DNA from: Shinella zoogloeoides
GTDB taxonomy: Bacteria > Pseudomonadota > Alphaproteobacteria > Rhizobiales > Rhizobiaceae
Direction of reading: 5' to 3'
Assembly (NCBI RefSeq): GCF_020883495.1
Contig: NZ_CP086610.1
Location: 1,965,501-2,029,500, forward strand
DNA: 64,000 nucleotides
Position numbers and translations under genes: made by a program. The notes under the pieces were generated by a model. The model did no database searches and was not told the DNA's origin. It saw only the letters and a program-made list of their open reading frames with translations. Shown piece by piece: positions 26,447 to 35,921 of this stretch (its first letter is position 1; every line of letters begins with the position of its first letter).

Positions 26447-27553
26447 TCAAAGGTCGAGCGTCATGACGACGGGGCAATGGTCCGAGGCCTTCGGCCGGTC
26501 CCAGCCGACACGCGGATAGCGTTCCACCTCCTGTCCCGGCGGGAAGATCGTGCGGAACGGCTGGCCGGCACGGATGATCTCGGGGACATGGTGGGCATTG
26601 CGCTCGGCCAGCGAGGGCGACAGCCAGATATAGTCGAGCTGGCAGAGATGGCGCTCCTCCGGGCCGCGGCTGTGGTAGAGCGTCCAGCGGTCGTCCACCG
26701 GCCGGCGCAGCATCGGGTTCACCGCAAAGCCGCCTTCGGTGAAGGTGTCGAGCGCGCTCACCGGCTCCTGCTGCGGCACGAATCGGTAGCCGTTGCGCCG
26801 GTCGCCCTCGATGGCGAGCTTTTCCTGGTAGTCGTTCATGTCGCCGCAGATGGCGAAGGCCTTGTCGGCCGTGCGCCCGGCGCCGAAGCGGTTCTCGACG
26901 ATGCGGCGCACCGCCCGCGCCTCGGCCATGCGCACCGGCATGGTCGACTGGCGTCCGTCCATGCCCTCCCTGCCCGGCCCCATCGATTTGAAATGCACGA
27001 CATAGAGCGTCAGCGGCCGCCCGCCGATGCGCAGGTCCATTTCCAGGCAGTCGCGCTTGAAGATCTTGTCGTCCGGGTTGAGGCCCGAGCCGAGATCCGG
27101 CGTATAGAGGCCGAAATCGCGGTAGGTGACGGAGGCATGGCTGCGGATATCGACGCATTCGATCCGCTGGCCGTCGCGCGTCTCCTCGCGCATCAACACG
27201 GAAACGTCGATGCCGCGGCTGTCATTGCCCTCGATGAGATATTTCTGGCGGTAGCCGTTGCCGACCATGCGGAAGAGATAGCCGTATTCGAAGGCCTGCA
27301 GCGCCGCCATGTTGTCAGTTTCCTGCAGGCAGAGGATATCGGCATCCGCATCGGCGATGGCGAGCGCCGAATGCTGGCGCGTGTCGTCCGTATGGGCGAC
27401 GGTGCGCGCCTCCTCCAGCCGCTGATATTCCGCCTCGTTGCGGATGTCGAACAGGCGCAGCACGCGATCCTGCCGAATCTGGTTGCGAAAACCCGTGAAA
27501 TCGAAGCGGGTCATGAGGTTTTCGATATTGAAGGTGGCAAGGCGTAGCGACAT
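26447..27553 (-). CDS. Endonuclease/exonuclease/phosphatase-family protein
   Basis: 368 residues. The metal-dependent EEP fold is shown by LATFNIENL at the start, LQETDN (catalytic Glu), CGDMNDY (Asp/Asn pair) and the closing SDHCPVVM (catalytic Asp-His). Members cleave DNA, RNA or phosphodiesters and remove phosphates from inositol lipids. This long form has an insertion around DLGSGLNPDDKIFKRDCLE. No signal peptide is obvious. Function in rhizobia not known to me. Start ATG at 27553 with AGGACCT upstream. Confidence 0.85.
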   Translation of the reverse strand: MSLRLATFNIENLMTRFDFTGFRNQIRQDRVLRLFDIRNEAEYQRLEEARTVAHTDDTRQHSALAIADADADILCLQETDNMAALQAFEYGYLFRMVGNGYRQKYLIEGNDSRGIDVSVLMREETRDGQRIECVDIRSHASVTYRDFGLYTPDLGSGLNPDDKIFKRDCLEMDLRIGGRPLTLYVVHFKSMGPGREGMDGRQSTMPVRMAEARAVRRIVENRFGAGRTADKAFAICGDMNDYQEKLAIEGDRRNGYRFVPQQEPVSALDTFTEGGFAVNPMLRRPVDDRWTLYHSRGPEERHLCQLDYIWLSPSLAERNAHHVPEIIRAGQPFRTIFPPGQEVERYPRVGWDRPKASDHCPVVMTLDL

Positions 27554-27708
27554 GAGGTCCTTCCGGGAATGCCGCCGGAGTGTAGCCGGCTGACCGGCAA
27601 TGGGAAGCGCTTTTCACAGGCCAGCCTGCATCACCGGAATAAACCGCCCCGCCCTCCCGTCATCTCCTCACGGACGATGCGTGTTCCGGCGACGGCGGGA
27701 GAACGGTC

Positions 27709-28299
27709 ATGGCAGTTGCATCCAGCATGGCGCGGGCGTTTATGCCCCTGTTGCTTCTCATGAGCCTCGTCGGCGGGGCGGCCGGCCAGCCGGCGCAGAA
27801 CTGGCTGGAGCCGAAGACGACGGCCGAGAAGCTCGCCATGCTCGGCCGGGAATTCGGCAGGAACGCCCGATATTCCGAGATCAGCATCACCAGCGATTCG
27901 ATGCGCATTCTTGCCGAAGTGCCCGACAAGCCCGGCACGATGGCCGACTACAACGCCAATGACAACGGCATCACCGCATCCAGCATGATGATGCCCTGGG
28001 ATGCGGAGTTCCGGCCCGAGCAGCTCTACCGGATGAGCGACCTCGCCTTCTTCTCGGCGGAAAAACTCAATGAGCTGACGGCCCGCACCTTCGCACGGCT
28101 GCAGGTCGGTTCGGAAATGGCGCTGGCGCGCTACACCTTCTCCATCGGCCAGTTGCCGACGCCGGACGGGACTTTCATGGTGCCCTCGCCGGATGGCAAG
28201 GTGACACTGGAAATCCGGCTGGAGGCCGATGACGGCTGGAAGGGCGGGCGCGTCACCTATTCCTCGACCGGCGAGGAAATCGATATCGTCATGCCCTGA
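27709..28299 (+). CDS. Hypothetical exported protein
   Basis: 196 residues. A Sec signal peptide (AFMPLLLLMSLVGGAAGQ) precedes a mature domain of about 165 residues without a family I recognise. The mature part is rich in charged residues, has no cysteine and ends with a DUF-like beta-rich stretch (LEADDGWKGGRVTYSSTGEE). Convergent with the Lrp gene, ten bases apart. Probably periplasmic. Confidence 0.65.
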   Translation: MAVASSMARAFMPLLLLMSLVGGAAGQPAQNWLEPKTTAEKLAMLGREFGRNARYSEISITSDSMRILAEVPDKPGTMADYNANDNGITASSMMMPWDAEFRPEQLYRMSDLAFFSAEKLNELTARTFARLQVGSEMALARYTFSIGQLPTPDGTFMVPSPDGKVTLEIRLEADDGWKGGRVTYSSTGEEIDIVMP

Positions 28300-28309
28300 C
28301 GGGCGGCGC

Positions 28310-28726
28310 TCAGAGGGTTGTGAGAAGCAGGCTGGTCTCGGATTTCGAGACACCGTCCATGGCACGGATGCCGCGCAGCACCCGCTCGAACTCGACGAGA
28401 TTGTCCGCGTGAAGCTCCGCGACGAGGTCCCACGCCCCGTTGGTGGTGTGCAGGGCGCGCACTTGCGGAATACCGCGCAGCGCCTTGATCGCGGCCAGCG
28501 TCTTCTGGCCGGTGATCTCGATCATCATGATGGCCCGCACGGCATGGGGATCGTCTGCCTCCGTCACCCGCACGGAAAAACCGGCGATGACGCCGTCGCG
28601 CGTCAGCCGCTCGATGCGGTTCTGCACCGTGCCGCGCGAGACGTTCAATTCGGCTGCAAGCGCCGAAAGCGACGCGCGGCCGTCCTTGCGCAGCAAGGCG
28701 AGAAGTTTCCGGTCTACCGTATCCAT
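28310..28726 (-). CDS. Lrp/AsnC-family regulator
   Basis: 138 residues: N-terminal HTH (DRKLLALLRKDGRASLSALA, LNVSRGTVQNRIERL) and C-terminal RAM/ACT ligand domain. Divergent from the M20 peptidase gene with a 138-base shared region that contains TTTCGCAAAA-type AT-rich half-sites, so it probably controls that gene in response to an amino acid, as many single-target Lrp proteins do. Confidence 0.9.
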   Translation of the reverse strand: MDTVDRKLLALLRKDGRASLSALAAELNVSRGTVQNRIERLTRDGVIAGFSVRVTEADDPHAVRAIMMIEITGQKTLAAIKALRGIPQVRALHTTNGAWDLVAELHADNLVEFERVLRGIRAMDGVSKSETSLLLTTL

Positions 28727-28864
28727 ATCCGCTGCCGAAATGTCAGTTATGGCTTGCGAAATGCTAATCCAAGGTGCGATTTTCGCAAAAGATTGCCGTT
28801 TCGCTTGCCGTCATCCTTGGCTAGCCTTGCAATCTCCTGAATGCAACCTCCATCGGCAGGCCCC

Positions 28865-30514
28865 ATGTCCCAGACGAACGAAACCGCCCTTCGCACCGCC
28901 GCCCGCCGCAGCCGGGACCTTTCGCTGATGATGACCCGCTGGCCGAGCGTGACGGGTTCGGCGGACGAGGCGTCCTTTTCCGAAAAACTGCGCACCCATC
29001 TTGCCGAGACCGCCTATTTCAAAAGCCACCCGGACCAGCTCTTCACCGTCGACAGCCATGGCGAGCCGCTGACGCGGAACGTCGTGGCGCTGGTGCGCGG
29101 CAGCGGGCGGCGGACGGTGGTGCTGGCCGGCCATTTCGATACCGTCTCCATCACCAATTACGGCACGCTCGCGCCGCTCGCCTGCGAGCCGGAGCCGCTG
29201 ACGCAGGCTCTGCTCGACGAGCTGCGCAGCCGCCCGCTGAACGGCGCGGAGACGAAAGCGCTCAGGGACTTCGAAAGCGGCGACTTCATCGCCGGGCGCG
29301 GCCTGCTCGACATGAAGAGCGGCCTTGCCGCCGGTATCGCGGCGCTGGAGCGTTTCGCCGGGCTGGAAGCCCCCGAGGGCAACATCCTCTTCGTGGCCAC
29401 ACCGGACGAGGAGAACCGCTCGCGCGGCATGCGCAGCCTGCGCAATGCCCTGCCGGAGATCGCCCGCCGCTTCGACCTCGATATCGTCGGCGGCATCAAT
29501 CTCGATGCGTCGAGCTGCGAACGCGACGGCGAGGAAGGCCGGGCGGTCTATCTCGGCTCCATCGGCAAGTTCGCGCCCTTCGCCTTCGTCATCGGCCGCC
29601 CGACCCATGCCGGCTACCCCTTCAACGGCACCAGCGCCCACCGCATCAGCGCCGAGATCGTGCGCGCCATGGATACCGTACCGGAACTCAGCGACGAGGC
29701 CTTCGGCGAGCGCTCCCCGCCGCCCGTCTGCCTGGAAGCGCGCGACATCCGCGACGGCTACGACGTGACGACGCCGGACCGCGTCTGGCTCTCCTTCAAC
29801 TGGCTGACCCACCGCCGCAGCGCCGGCGATATTCTTGGGGAATTCAGGGCGCTCGTCTCCGGCGCGCTGCAAACGGCGCTCGAAACGCAGGACGCCCATG
29901 CCGCCCGCTACCGCAACCGGGACACAGGCCGGACCGAGGGTCTCGTGCTCACCTATGCCGAGCTGCTGGAGCGCTTGAAGGCACGCGGCGGTTCGGCGGC
30001 CCTGGCGCGGCTCGAAGCGCTGGACCGTTCGCTCGCCGGCGGCACCGACCCGCTGAAGGTCAGCCGCGAGATCGTCTCGGCGGCCGTGACCGAAGCGGGC
30101 ATCGAAGGGCCGGCGGTCATCGTCGGCTTCGGCAGCCTGCATTATCCGCTGGTGCATCTGCAGCGCGCTTCGACCGGCGGCAGCCTGCAGGGCATGCTAC
30201 AGGGCGTGATGGATGCCGCCGCGACGCGGCACGGCACATCGATCAAGTTCAAGCAGATTTTCGCGGGCATTTCCGACATGAGCTTCTTCGGCCACCGGCC
30301 GGACGCCGGCGAGACCGGGCTGCTTGCCGGCAACACGCCCTCGGCGGCCTTCACGGACGATGCGCCGGAAGGGCTGCTGTCTTTCCCGACGGTCAATATC
30401 GGACCGTGGGGGCGCGACTATCACCAGAAATGGGAGCGCGTACACGCGCCCTATACGTTCGAGGTGCTGCCGGATCTGGTCTTCGAGACGGCGCTGGCCT
30501 GGCTTGCCGAATAG
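28865..30514 (+). CDS. M20-family peptidase, RocB-like (arginine utilisation type)
   Basis: 549 residues from ATG 28865, with GGCAGG upstream; an in-frame ATG 24 bases earlier is an alternative. The zinc ligands of M20 peptidases are in GHFDTV (His), GLLDMKSG (Asp) and PDEENRSRG (Glu pair). The length, longer than ArgE/DapE (about 380), matches RocB-type proteins of arginine breakdown. It cleaves an amide bond on an amino acid derivative in the cytoplasm; there is no signal peptide. Control by the divergent Lrp regulator is likely. Confidence 0.85.
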   Translation: MSQTNETALRTAARRSRDLSLMMTRWPSVTGSADEASFSEKLRTHLAETAYFKSHPDQLFTVDSHGEPLTRNVVALVRGSGRRTVVLAGHFDTVSITNYGTLAPLACEPEPLTQALLDELRSRPLNGAETKALRDFESGDFIAGRGLLDMKSGLAAGIAALERFAGLEAPEGNILFVATPDEENRSRGMRSLRNALPEIARRFDLDIVGGINLDASSCERDGEEGRAVYLGSIGKFAPFAFVIGRPTHAGYPFNGTSAHRISAEIVRAMDTVPELSDEAFGERSPPPVCLEARDIRDGYDVTTPDRVWLSFNWLTHRRSAGDILGEFRALVSGALQTALETQDAHAARYRNRDTGRTEGLVLTYAELLERLKARGGSAALARLEALDRSLAGGTDPLKVSREIVSAAVTEAGIEGPAVIVGFGSLHYPLVHLQRASTGGSLQGMLQGVMDAAATRHGTSIKFKQIFAGISDMSFFGHRPDAGETGLLAGNTPSAAFTDDAPEGLLSFPTVNIGPWGRDYHQKWERVHAPYTFEVLPDLVFETALAWLAE

Positions 30515-30654
30515 CCCCTCATCCGGCCTGCCGGCCACCGTCTCCTTGGCTGCGGGGAGAAGGAGATATGCCGCGCCGTTTTCCGCAATTCTTCAACATT
30601 GCGTGGGGCAAGTCCCCTCTCCCCGCTTGCGGGGAGAGGGTTAGGGTGAGGGGC
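30514..30654. repeat. Intergenic palindromic repeat of rhizobial type
   Basis: A 141-bp imperfect inverted repeat begins GCCCCTCATCCGGCC and ends GGGTGAGGGGC, with inner arms CTCCCCGCxxGCGGGGAG. Such REP/RPE-like elements recur between genes in Rhizobiaceae. It lies between two convergent genes (M20 peptidase and aminotransferase) and its inner stem may terminate both transcripts. Confidence 0.7.
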
Positions 30655-30665
30655 AACCGCGACGG

Positions 30666-31889
30666 TTAAGCCGCCAGACGCTCGCTGGCGAGCAACCGGC
30701 CAAGGCGGGAGATGCCTTCTTCGATCGTCACATCGTTGGCGCAGGAGAAGCTGAGGCGCAGGGTGTTCGCGCCGCTGCCATCGGCATGGAAAGCCTGACC
30801 GGGAACGAAGGCGACCTTTTCCGTCTCGATGGAACGGGCGAGCAGCTTCGCGCCGTCCATGCCAACCGGCAAGGTGACCCAGACGAACATGCCGCCCTCG
30901 GGCTTCGTCCACGTCACGCCTTCCGGCATGTACTTATCGAGAGCGGCCAGCATGACGTTGCGGCGATGGCTGTAGGCCGCGCGAATCTTGGCGACCTGCG
31001 CGTCGAAGCCGCGCTCGGCGACATGGGCGATGGCCATCTGGTTGATGGTCGAGGAATGCAGGTCCGCCGCCTGCTTCATCAGCACGAGCTTGCGGATGAC
31101 GGGCGCTGCCGCGACGATGTAGCCGACGCGCAGGCCCGGTGCGAGCGTCTTGGAGAAGCTGCCGCAATAGATGGTGCGCGCGGCGTCGATGCTGCCCTTC
31201 TCGGCAATTTCCAGCGCCAGGATCGGCGGGACCGCCTCGCCGTCATAGCGCAGCGACTGGTAGGCGGCGTCCTCGATGACGGGGATATCCAGCTCCTCGG
31301 CCAGCTTCAGCAGCTTCTCGCGGCCGGCGCGGTCGACCGTTTCGCCGGTCGGGTTGGCGAAATCGGCGGAGAGATAGGCGAACTTGACCCGGCCGCCGGC
31401 ATCCGCCGCGGTCGCGCGATAGGCTTCCGGCGTGCGGTTGCCCGTCAGGTTGAGCTGGTCGTAGGTCGGCTCATAGGCGTTGAAGGCCTGCAGCGCGCCG
31501 AGATAGGTCGGCCAGGTGACGAGCGCCGTGTCCTTCGGGGACAGGAACAGCTTGCCGAGATAATCGAGGCCCTGCTGCGAGCCGGAAACGATGAAGACGT
31601 TCTCCGCCGTGCAGGGAATGCCGATCTTGCCCATTTCGCCGGCAAGCCAGTCCCGCAGCGGCTTGTAGCCCTCGCTGACGGAATATTGCAGGCCCGCTGC
31701 CGCGCCCTCGCCCGCCAGCACATCCGTATAGGCGGCGGAGAACGCCTCCTTCGGGAACAGCGCCGGATCCGGGATGCCGCCGGCAAACGAGATGATGTCC
31801 GGCCGCTCCAGCAGCTTCAGCAATTCGCGGATTTCGGATGCCTTCATACGCGACGCACGGGTCGCGAAGGCCTGTTCCCATTTGAACAT
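30666..31889 (-). CDS. PLP-dependent aminotransferase, 2-aminoadipate/MocR-related class I
   Basis: 407 residues from ATG 31889. Fold type I aminotransferase: SGSQQGLDYL near residue 100, NPTGETV, DAAYQSLRYDG and the PLP lysine in GSFSKTLAPGLRVGY. It lacks the GntR HTH of true MocR proteins, so it is the stand-alone enzyme form (LysN / alpha-aminoadipate aminotransferase or similar broad-specificity enzyme). Acts on aromatic, branched or dicarboxylic amino acids in the cytoplasm; specificity cannot be read. A dyad at 31939-31967 lies upstream. Confidence 0.88.
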   Translation of the reverse strand: MFKWEQAFATRASRMKASEIRELLKLLERPDIISFAGGIPDPALFPKEAFSAAYTDVLAGEGAAAGLQYSVSEGYKPLRDWLAGEMGKIGIPCTAENVFIVSGSQQGLDYLGKLFLSPKDTALVTWPTYLGALQAFNAYEPTYDQLNLTGNRTPEAYRATAADAGGRVKFAYLSADFANPTGETVDRAGREKLLKLAEELDIPVIEDAAYQSLRYDGEAVPPILALEIAEKGSIDAARTIYCGSFSKTLAPGLRVGYIVAAAPVIRKLVLMKQAADLHSSTINQMAIAHVAERGFDAQVAKIRAAYSHRRNVMLAALDKYMPEGVTWTKPEGGMFVWVTLPVGMDGAKLLARSIETEKVAFVPGQAFHADGSGANTLRLSFSCANDVTIEEGISRLGRLLASERLAA

Positions 31890-31938
31890 AGGGGTTTCCT
31901 CGGGCTTGTTGTTTGACCCGCACATCATCACGGCGAAG

Positions 31939-31967
31939 TATTTATGTCAATAATACTGACCTAAATA
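31939..31967. promoter_or_regulatory. Inverted repeat upstream of the aminotransferase gene, probable operator
   Basis: Arms TATTTATGTCA (31939-31949) and TGACCTAAATA (31957-31967) pair with one mismatch around a seven-base spacer. It is 50 bases upstream of the start codon, in a stretch much richer in A and T than the genes, so promoter overlap is plausible. The regulator is not encoded next to it; a GntR/MocR- or LysR-type protein elsewhere could bind. Confidence 0.5.
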
Positions 31968-32059
31968 TTCGCATCGAAAAAGACGCGCGAAACCCGATGC
32001 CCGCGCAAACCCATTGCATGCGCAACCGCCACGCCTGCCGGCACTTGCGGCGGCAGCGG

Positions 32060-32161
32060 TCAGGTCGTCCGGTCTCCGTAAAGGCTGAGCAGCACGAGCA
32101 TGGCTATACTGCCCAGGATAAAAAGATCGAACCAGGCGAAGTATTGGAAAATCGTGGTCAT
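32060..32161 (-). CDS. 33-residue single-pass membrane microprotein
   Basis: The frame ATG 32161 to TGA 32060 encodes MTTIFQYFAWFDLFILGSIA and 13 more residues, forming one membrane helix (residues 4-27) with a charged C-terminus. A perfect AGGAGG ribosome-binding site lies eight bases before the ATG (32170-32175), and a GGAAC-N17-CGTT promoter sits directly upstream, leaving a leader of about 16 bases. Too short for standard gene callers. Function unknown; a role as a small regulator or stabiliser in the stress-treated inner membrane is inference. Separated from the ilvC gene. Confidence 0.75.
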   Translation of the reverse strand: MTTIFQYFAWFDLFILGSIAMLVLLSLYGDRTT

Positions 32162-32183
32162 CGCACTATCCTCCTGACAGCGG

Positions 32184-32209
32184 AACGAAACACTTGCGTA
32201 TTTTGTTCC
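32184..32209 (-). promoter_or_regulatory. EcfG/RpoE2-type general stress promoter
   Basis: Minus strand: -35 GGAAC (32205-32209), 17-base spacer, -10 CGTT (32184-32187). This is the consensus of the alphaproteobacterial EcfG (RpoE2) sigma factor. Transcription would start near 32177, just before the ribosome-binding site of the microprotein gene. Confidence 0.72.
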
Positions 32210-32300
32210 CATTCAGGCTTTCGCGCAAGTTTATTACTTGCTGCGCCGCGATAGAGCGGAAGGATGCGCTGCACTATTTCAAATCTACTGAAATAGAGGA

Positions 32301-32320
32301 CCGGGCGGAAAGCCGCCCGG
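32301..32320. terminator. GC-rich hairpin after ilvC
   Basis: CCGGGCGG-AAAG-CCGCCCGG is a perfect 8-bp stem with a four-base loop, 28 bases after the ilvC stop. On the ilvC strand it is followed by TCCTCTATTTC, a weak T-rich tail; on the other strand by CCCGTTTT. Probably terminates ilvC. Confidence 0.5.
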
Positions 32321-32347
32321 CCCGTTTTCCCGCGAAAGCGGAAAAGC

Positions 32348-34083
<1,736 letters not shown>

Positions 34084-34489
34084 CTGTTCAATTTGCGTAC
34101 CGTACCGTACGGTTCGGCATCTTCTAGCGCTCTCCACCGTTCCGGTCAACAGGCTTCTTCCAATCCCGGACCGCGCGGTGATTTGCCCGGCCGAATCCAG
34201 CCGTAAACGGCTCGATCCGCCATGGAGATCCGGCAGGGTGGATTGCCGCAACGCACAATCGGACAGAAATTTTCTTTCTGCTATCTCGCTGATTTGAAAC
34301 AGAAGTCCAAGGCGATGCCCCTTCATCGTGGGTCCGGATAAAATTTTTCGCTTCCCAATCCGTTTCCGCCGGTTAAGATTTGTGAGACCTGCGGTGCGGC
34401 AGGCCGCTCGCCCCGTGCGCCGGCCGGCCAAAACCCGGGCCTCAGTCAGGAGTACGAAGCCAATCGCCCTTACGCCAAGGAGACAGAAA
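34084..34489. other. Intergenic region between tetR and a small hypothetical gene
   Basis: 406 bases between two divergent genes. It holds the palindrome described separately and the AAGGAGA ribosome-binding site of the plus-strand gene at its right edge. Apart from those I see no further motif or small gene with a good start. Confidence 0.6.
34104..34113. promoter_or_regulatory. Palindrome ACCGTACGGT upstream of the TetR gene
   Basis: A perfect 10-bp palindrome 20 bases before the GTG start, inside the triplicated GTACC run CGTACCGTACCGTACGG. TetR proteins often recognise ACCGTACGGT-like dyads, so this is the best candidate for autoregulation. Confidence 0.55.
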
Positions 34490-34870
34490 ATGTTGAATTT
34501 CCTGCCAGACCTTCACGAAGGACATGCTCCCATCACTCTGCAGCAACTGTTCGGCGATGCCCTGGAGGCATTCGACGCCTGGGAAGACGAACGCGCCGAG
34601 CCGATGGTGATCTACGAGGACCACGTCGTTCCCATAAGCGCCGTCTTCGAAAGCATGCATGACTGCACGGATATCCTGCCGCGCACCCTGGCGGAGATCG
34701 CGGCCGATGCATTGGCCCGCAATCCGGCTACGGCCGAGGTGAAGATCGCCACCTTCGGCGATGCCGCCTGCATCGCCACGGCGCTCACCGAGCAGCGCCG
34801 CCTCTACGGCGAGGCCGCCATCGCCTCCTTCCTCGACCATAACCGCGTCGACAAGCGACGACCCGCCTGA
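34490..34870 (+). CDS. Hypothetical protein, 126 residues
   Basis: ATG 34490 is preceded by AAGGAGA. The product is acidic, soluble, without signal peptide or membrane segment; Glu/Asp-rich in its first half (FDAWEDERAEPMVIYEDHVV) and helical in the second. No family recognised. A strong terminator follows at 34896-34926, so it is a single-gene transcript. Confidence 0.7.
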   Translation: MLNFLPDLHEGHAPITLQQLFGDALEAFDAWEDERAEPMVIYEDHVVPISAVFESMHDCTDILPRTLAEIAADALARNPATAEVKIATFGDAACIATALTEQRRLYGEAAIASFLDHNRVDKRRPA

Positions 34871-34895
34871 CACTCATAATAGCAACACGACAAGG

Positions 34896-34926
34896 GGCCC
34901 CGGAAACGGGGCCTCTTCTTTTTTGG
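34896..34926 (+). terminator. Intrinsic terminator
   Basis: Stem GGCCCCG-GAAA-CGGGGCC (34896-34913) followed by TCTTCTTTTTTTT; a classical Rho-independent terminator 25 bases after the hypothetical gene's stop. Confidence 0.88.
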
Positions 34927-35035
34927 CGCGCCTTTCCGGCCCTGTTCCCGCGGTGACAGCCAGACCCGGGGGGCTGTGGGATTATCCAGTTCAAGAGCGA
35001 AACGAAACGCTCTGCCAACCCAAGGAGAGAACCCC

Positions 35036-35398
35036 ATGCGCAAGATCACCCTTATTTCCCTCGCCCTCGTCACCGTCCTCGGCGCCGCCGCAACCCCGTC
35101 CTTCGCCCAGGTCGCCACCCATTCCGCCAGCGTCGGCGGCGGCAGCTCGACCGGTGGTGGCGGCAGCTCGACCGGCGGCGGCCGCACCAGCCACGGCGGC
35201 AACAACGGCGGCGGCGGCCACCATGAAGGCCGTGGCGACTACGCCAACGTTCCCCCGGTGAAGCACAAGAAGCCCGTCGTCATTGCCGGCAAGGGCGGCG
35301 CCTACTGCTCGACCAACTTCCGCGTCCTTTACGATGCGAATGGCCGCCGCACCAAGGTTCGCCATTGCGACGAACGCAATCTCGTCGAGATCAATTGA
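35036..35398 (+). CDS. Glycine-rich secreted protein
   Basis: 120 residues with a clear signal peptide (MRKITLISLALVTVLGAAAT, cleavage after SFA). The mature part starts with two (G)GSSTGGG repeats and a Gly/His stretch (HGGNNGGGGHHEGRG) of about 40 residues, then a compact C-terminal domain with two cysteines (AYCSTNF, RHCDERN) that could form a disulphide. AAGGAGA ribosome-binding site upstream. Presumably periplasmic or surface; the His/Gly tract might bind metal (inference). Confidence 0.75.
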   Translation: MRKITLISLALVTVLGAAATPSFAQVATHSASVGGGSSTGGGGSSTGGGRTSHGGNNGGGGHHEGRGDYANVPPVKHKKPVVIAGKGGAYCSTNFRVLYDANGRRTKVRHCDERNLVEIN

Positions 35399-35414
35399 TC
35401 GCCAGACACCATCC

Positions 35415-35447
35415 GAAAGGGGCGCGGCTGCCGGCCGCGCCCCTTTC
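35415..35447 (+). terminator. Hairpin after the glycine-rich gene
   Basis: Perfect 14-bp stem GAAAGGGGCGCGGC / GCCGCGCCCCTTTC with a five-base loop, 17 bases past the stop. The T-run is only three bases long and forms part of the stem. Confidence 0.65.
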
Positions 35448-35484
35448 GCCATTTGCAGGCCCGGCAGAAGACTGAGCGGAAAGC

Positions 35485-35513
35485 TTGACCCGAGACGGAG
35501 AAGCACCTATTTC
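35485..35513 (+). promoter_or_regulatory. Promoter of the cold shock protein gene
   Basis: -35 TTGACC (35485-35490), 17-base spacer, -10 TATTTC (35508-35513). Transcription would start near 35520, giving an untranslated leader of about 134 bases, the long leader typical of cspA-type genes. The leader contains a hairpin (GGTCGCC-GACC-GGCGACC) near 35603-35620. Confidence 0.6.
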
Positions 35514-35653
35514 TCCCGCATCGAGATTTGAACGATGACTTCTGCATTTGCGGGTTCGCCCGCACCTTGACGAACTTCCCCTTCAAATTCGACCACCCAT
35601 GGTCGCCGACCGGCGACCGACGATTGATTTGACGGCTTAGGAAAGGTTTCGTC

Positions 35654-35863
35654 ATGGCAACTGGTACCGTAAAGTGGTTCAACACGACCAAGGGCTACGG
35701 CTTCATTCAGCAGGACAGCGGTGAACCGGACGTTTTCGTCCACATCTCCGCCGTACAGCGCGCAGGCCTCGCCGGCCTCAACGAAGGTCAGAAGGTCAGC
35801 TTCGAGCTGGTCCGCGACCGCAAGTCCGGCAAGATGTCTGCCGATCAGCTCGAAGCAGCCTGA
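35654..35863 (+). CDS. cspA: Cold shock domain protein, CspA family
   Basis: 69 residues. RNA-binding motifs RNP1 KGYGFI (13-18) and RNP2 VFVHIS (about 27-32) with conserved aromatic residues (Trp8, Tyr15, Phe17) for binding single-stranded RNA or DNA. It acts as an RNA chaperone; which rhizobial paralogue it is cannot be told from this. AGGAAAGG ribosome-binding site; intrinsic terminator 25 bases after the stop. Confidence 0.93.
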   Translation: MATGTVKWFNTTKGYGFIQQDSGEPDVFVHISAVQRAGLAGLNEGQKVSFELVRDRKSGKMSADQLEAA

Positions 35864-35888
35864 TCCGGCGTTTCGCCGACTGATTGAA

Positions 35889-35914
35889 AAGGCCGGTTTC
35901 GACCGGCCTTTTTT
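35889..35914 (+). terminator. Intrinsic terminator of the cold shock gene
   Basis: Stem AAGGCCGGT-TTCG-ACCGGCCTT followed by TTTT. Because the left arm is preceded by A residues it may also work for the convergent Lrp gene that ends at 35922. Confidence 0.88.
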
Positions 35915-35921
35915 GTGTCCG

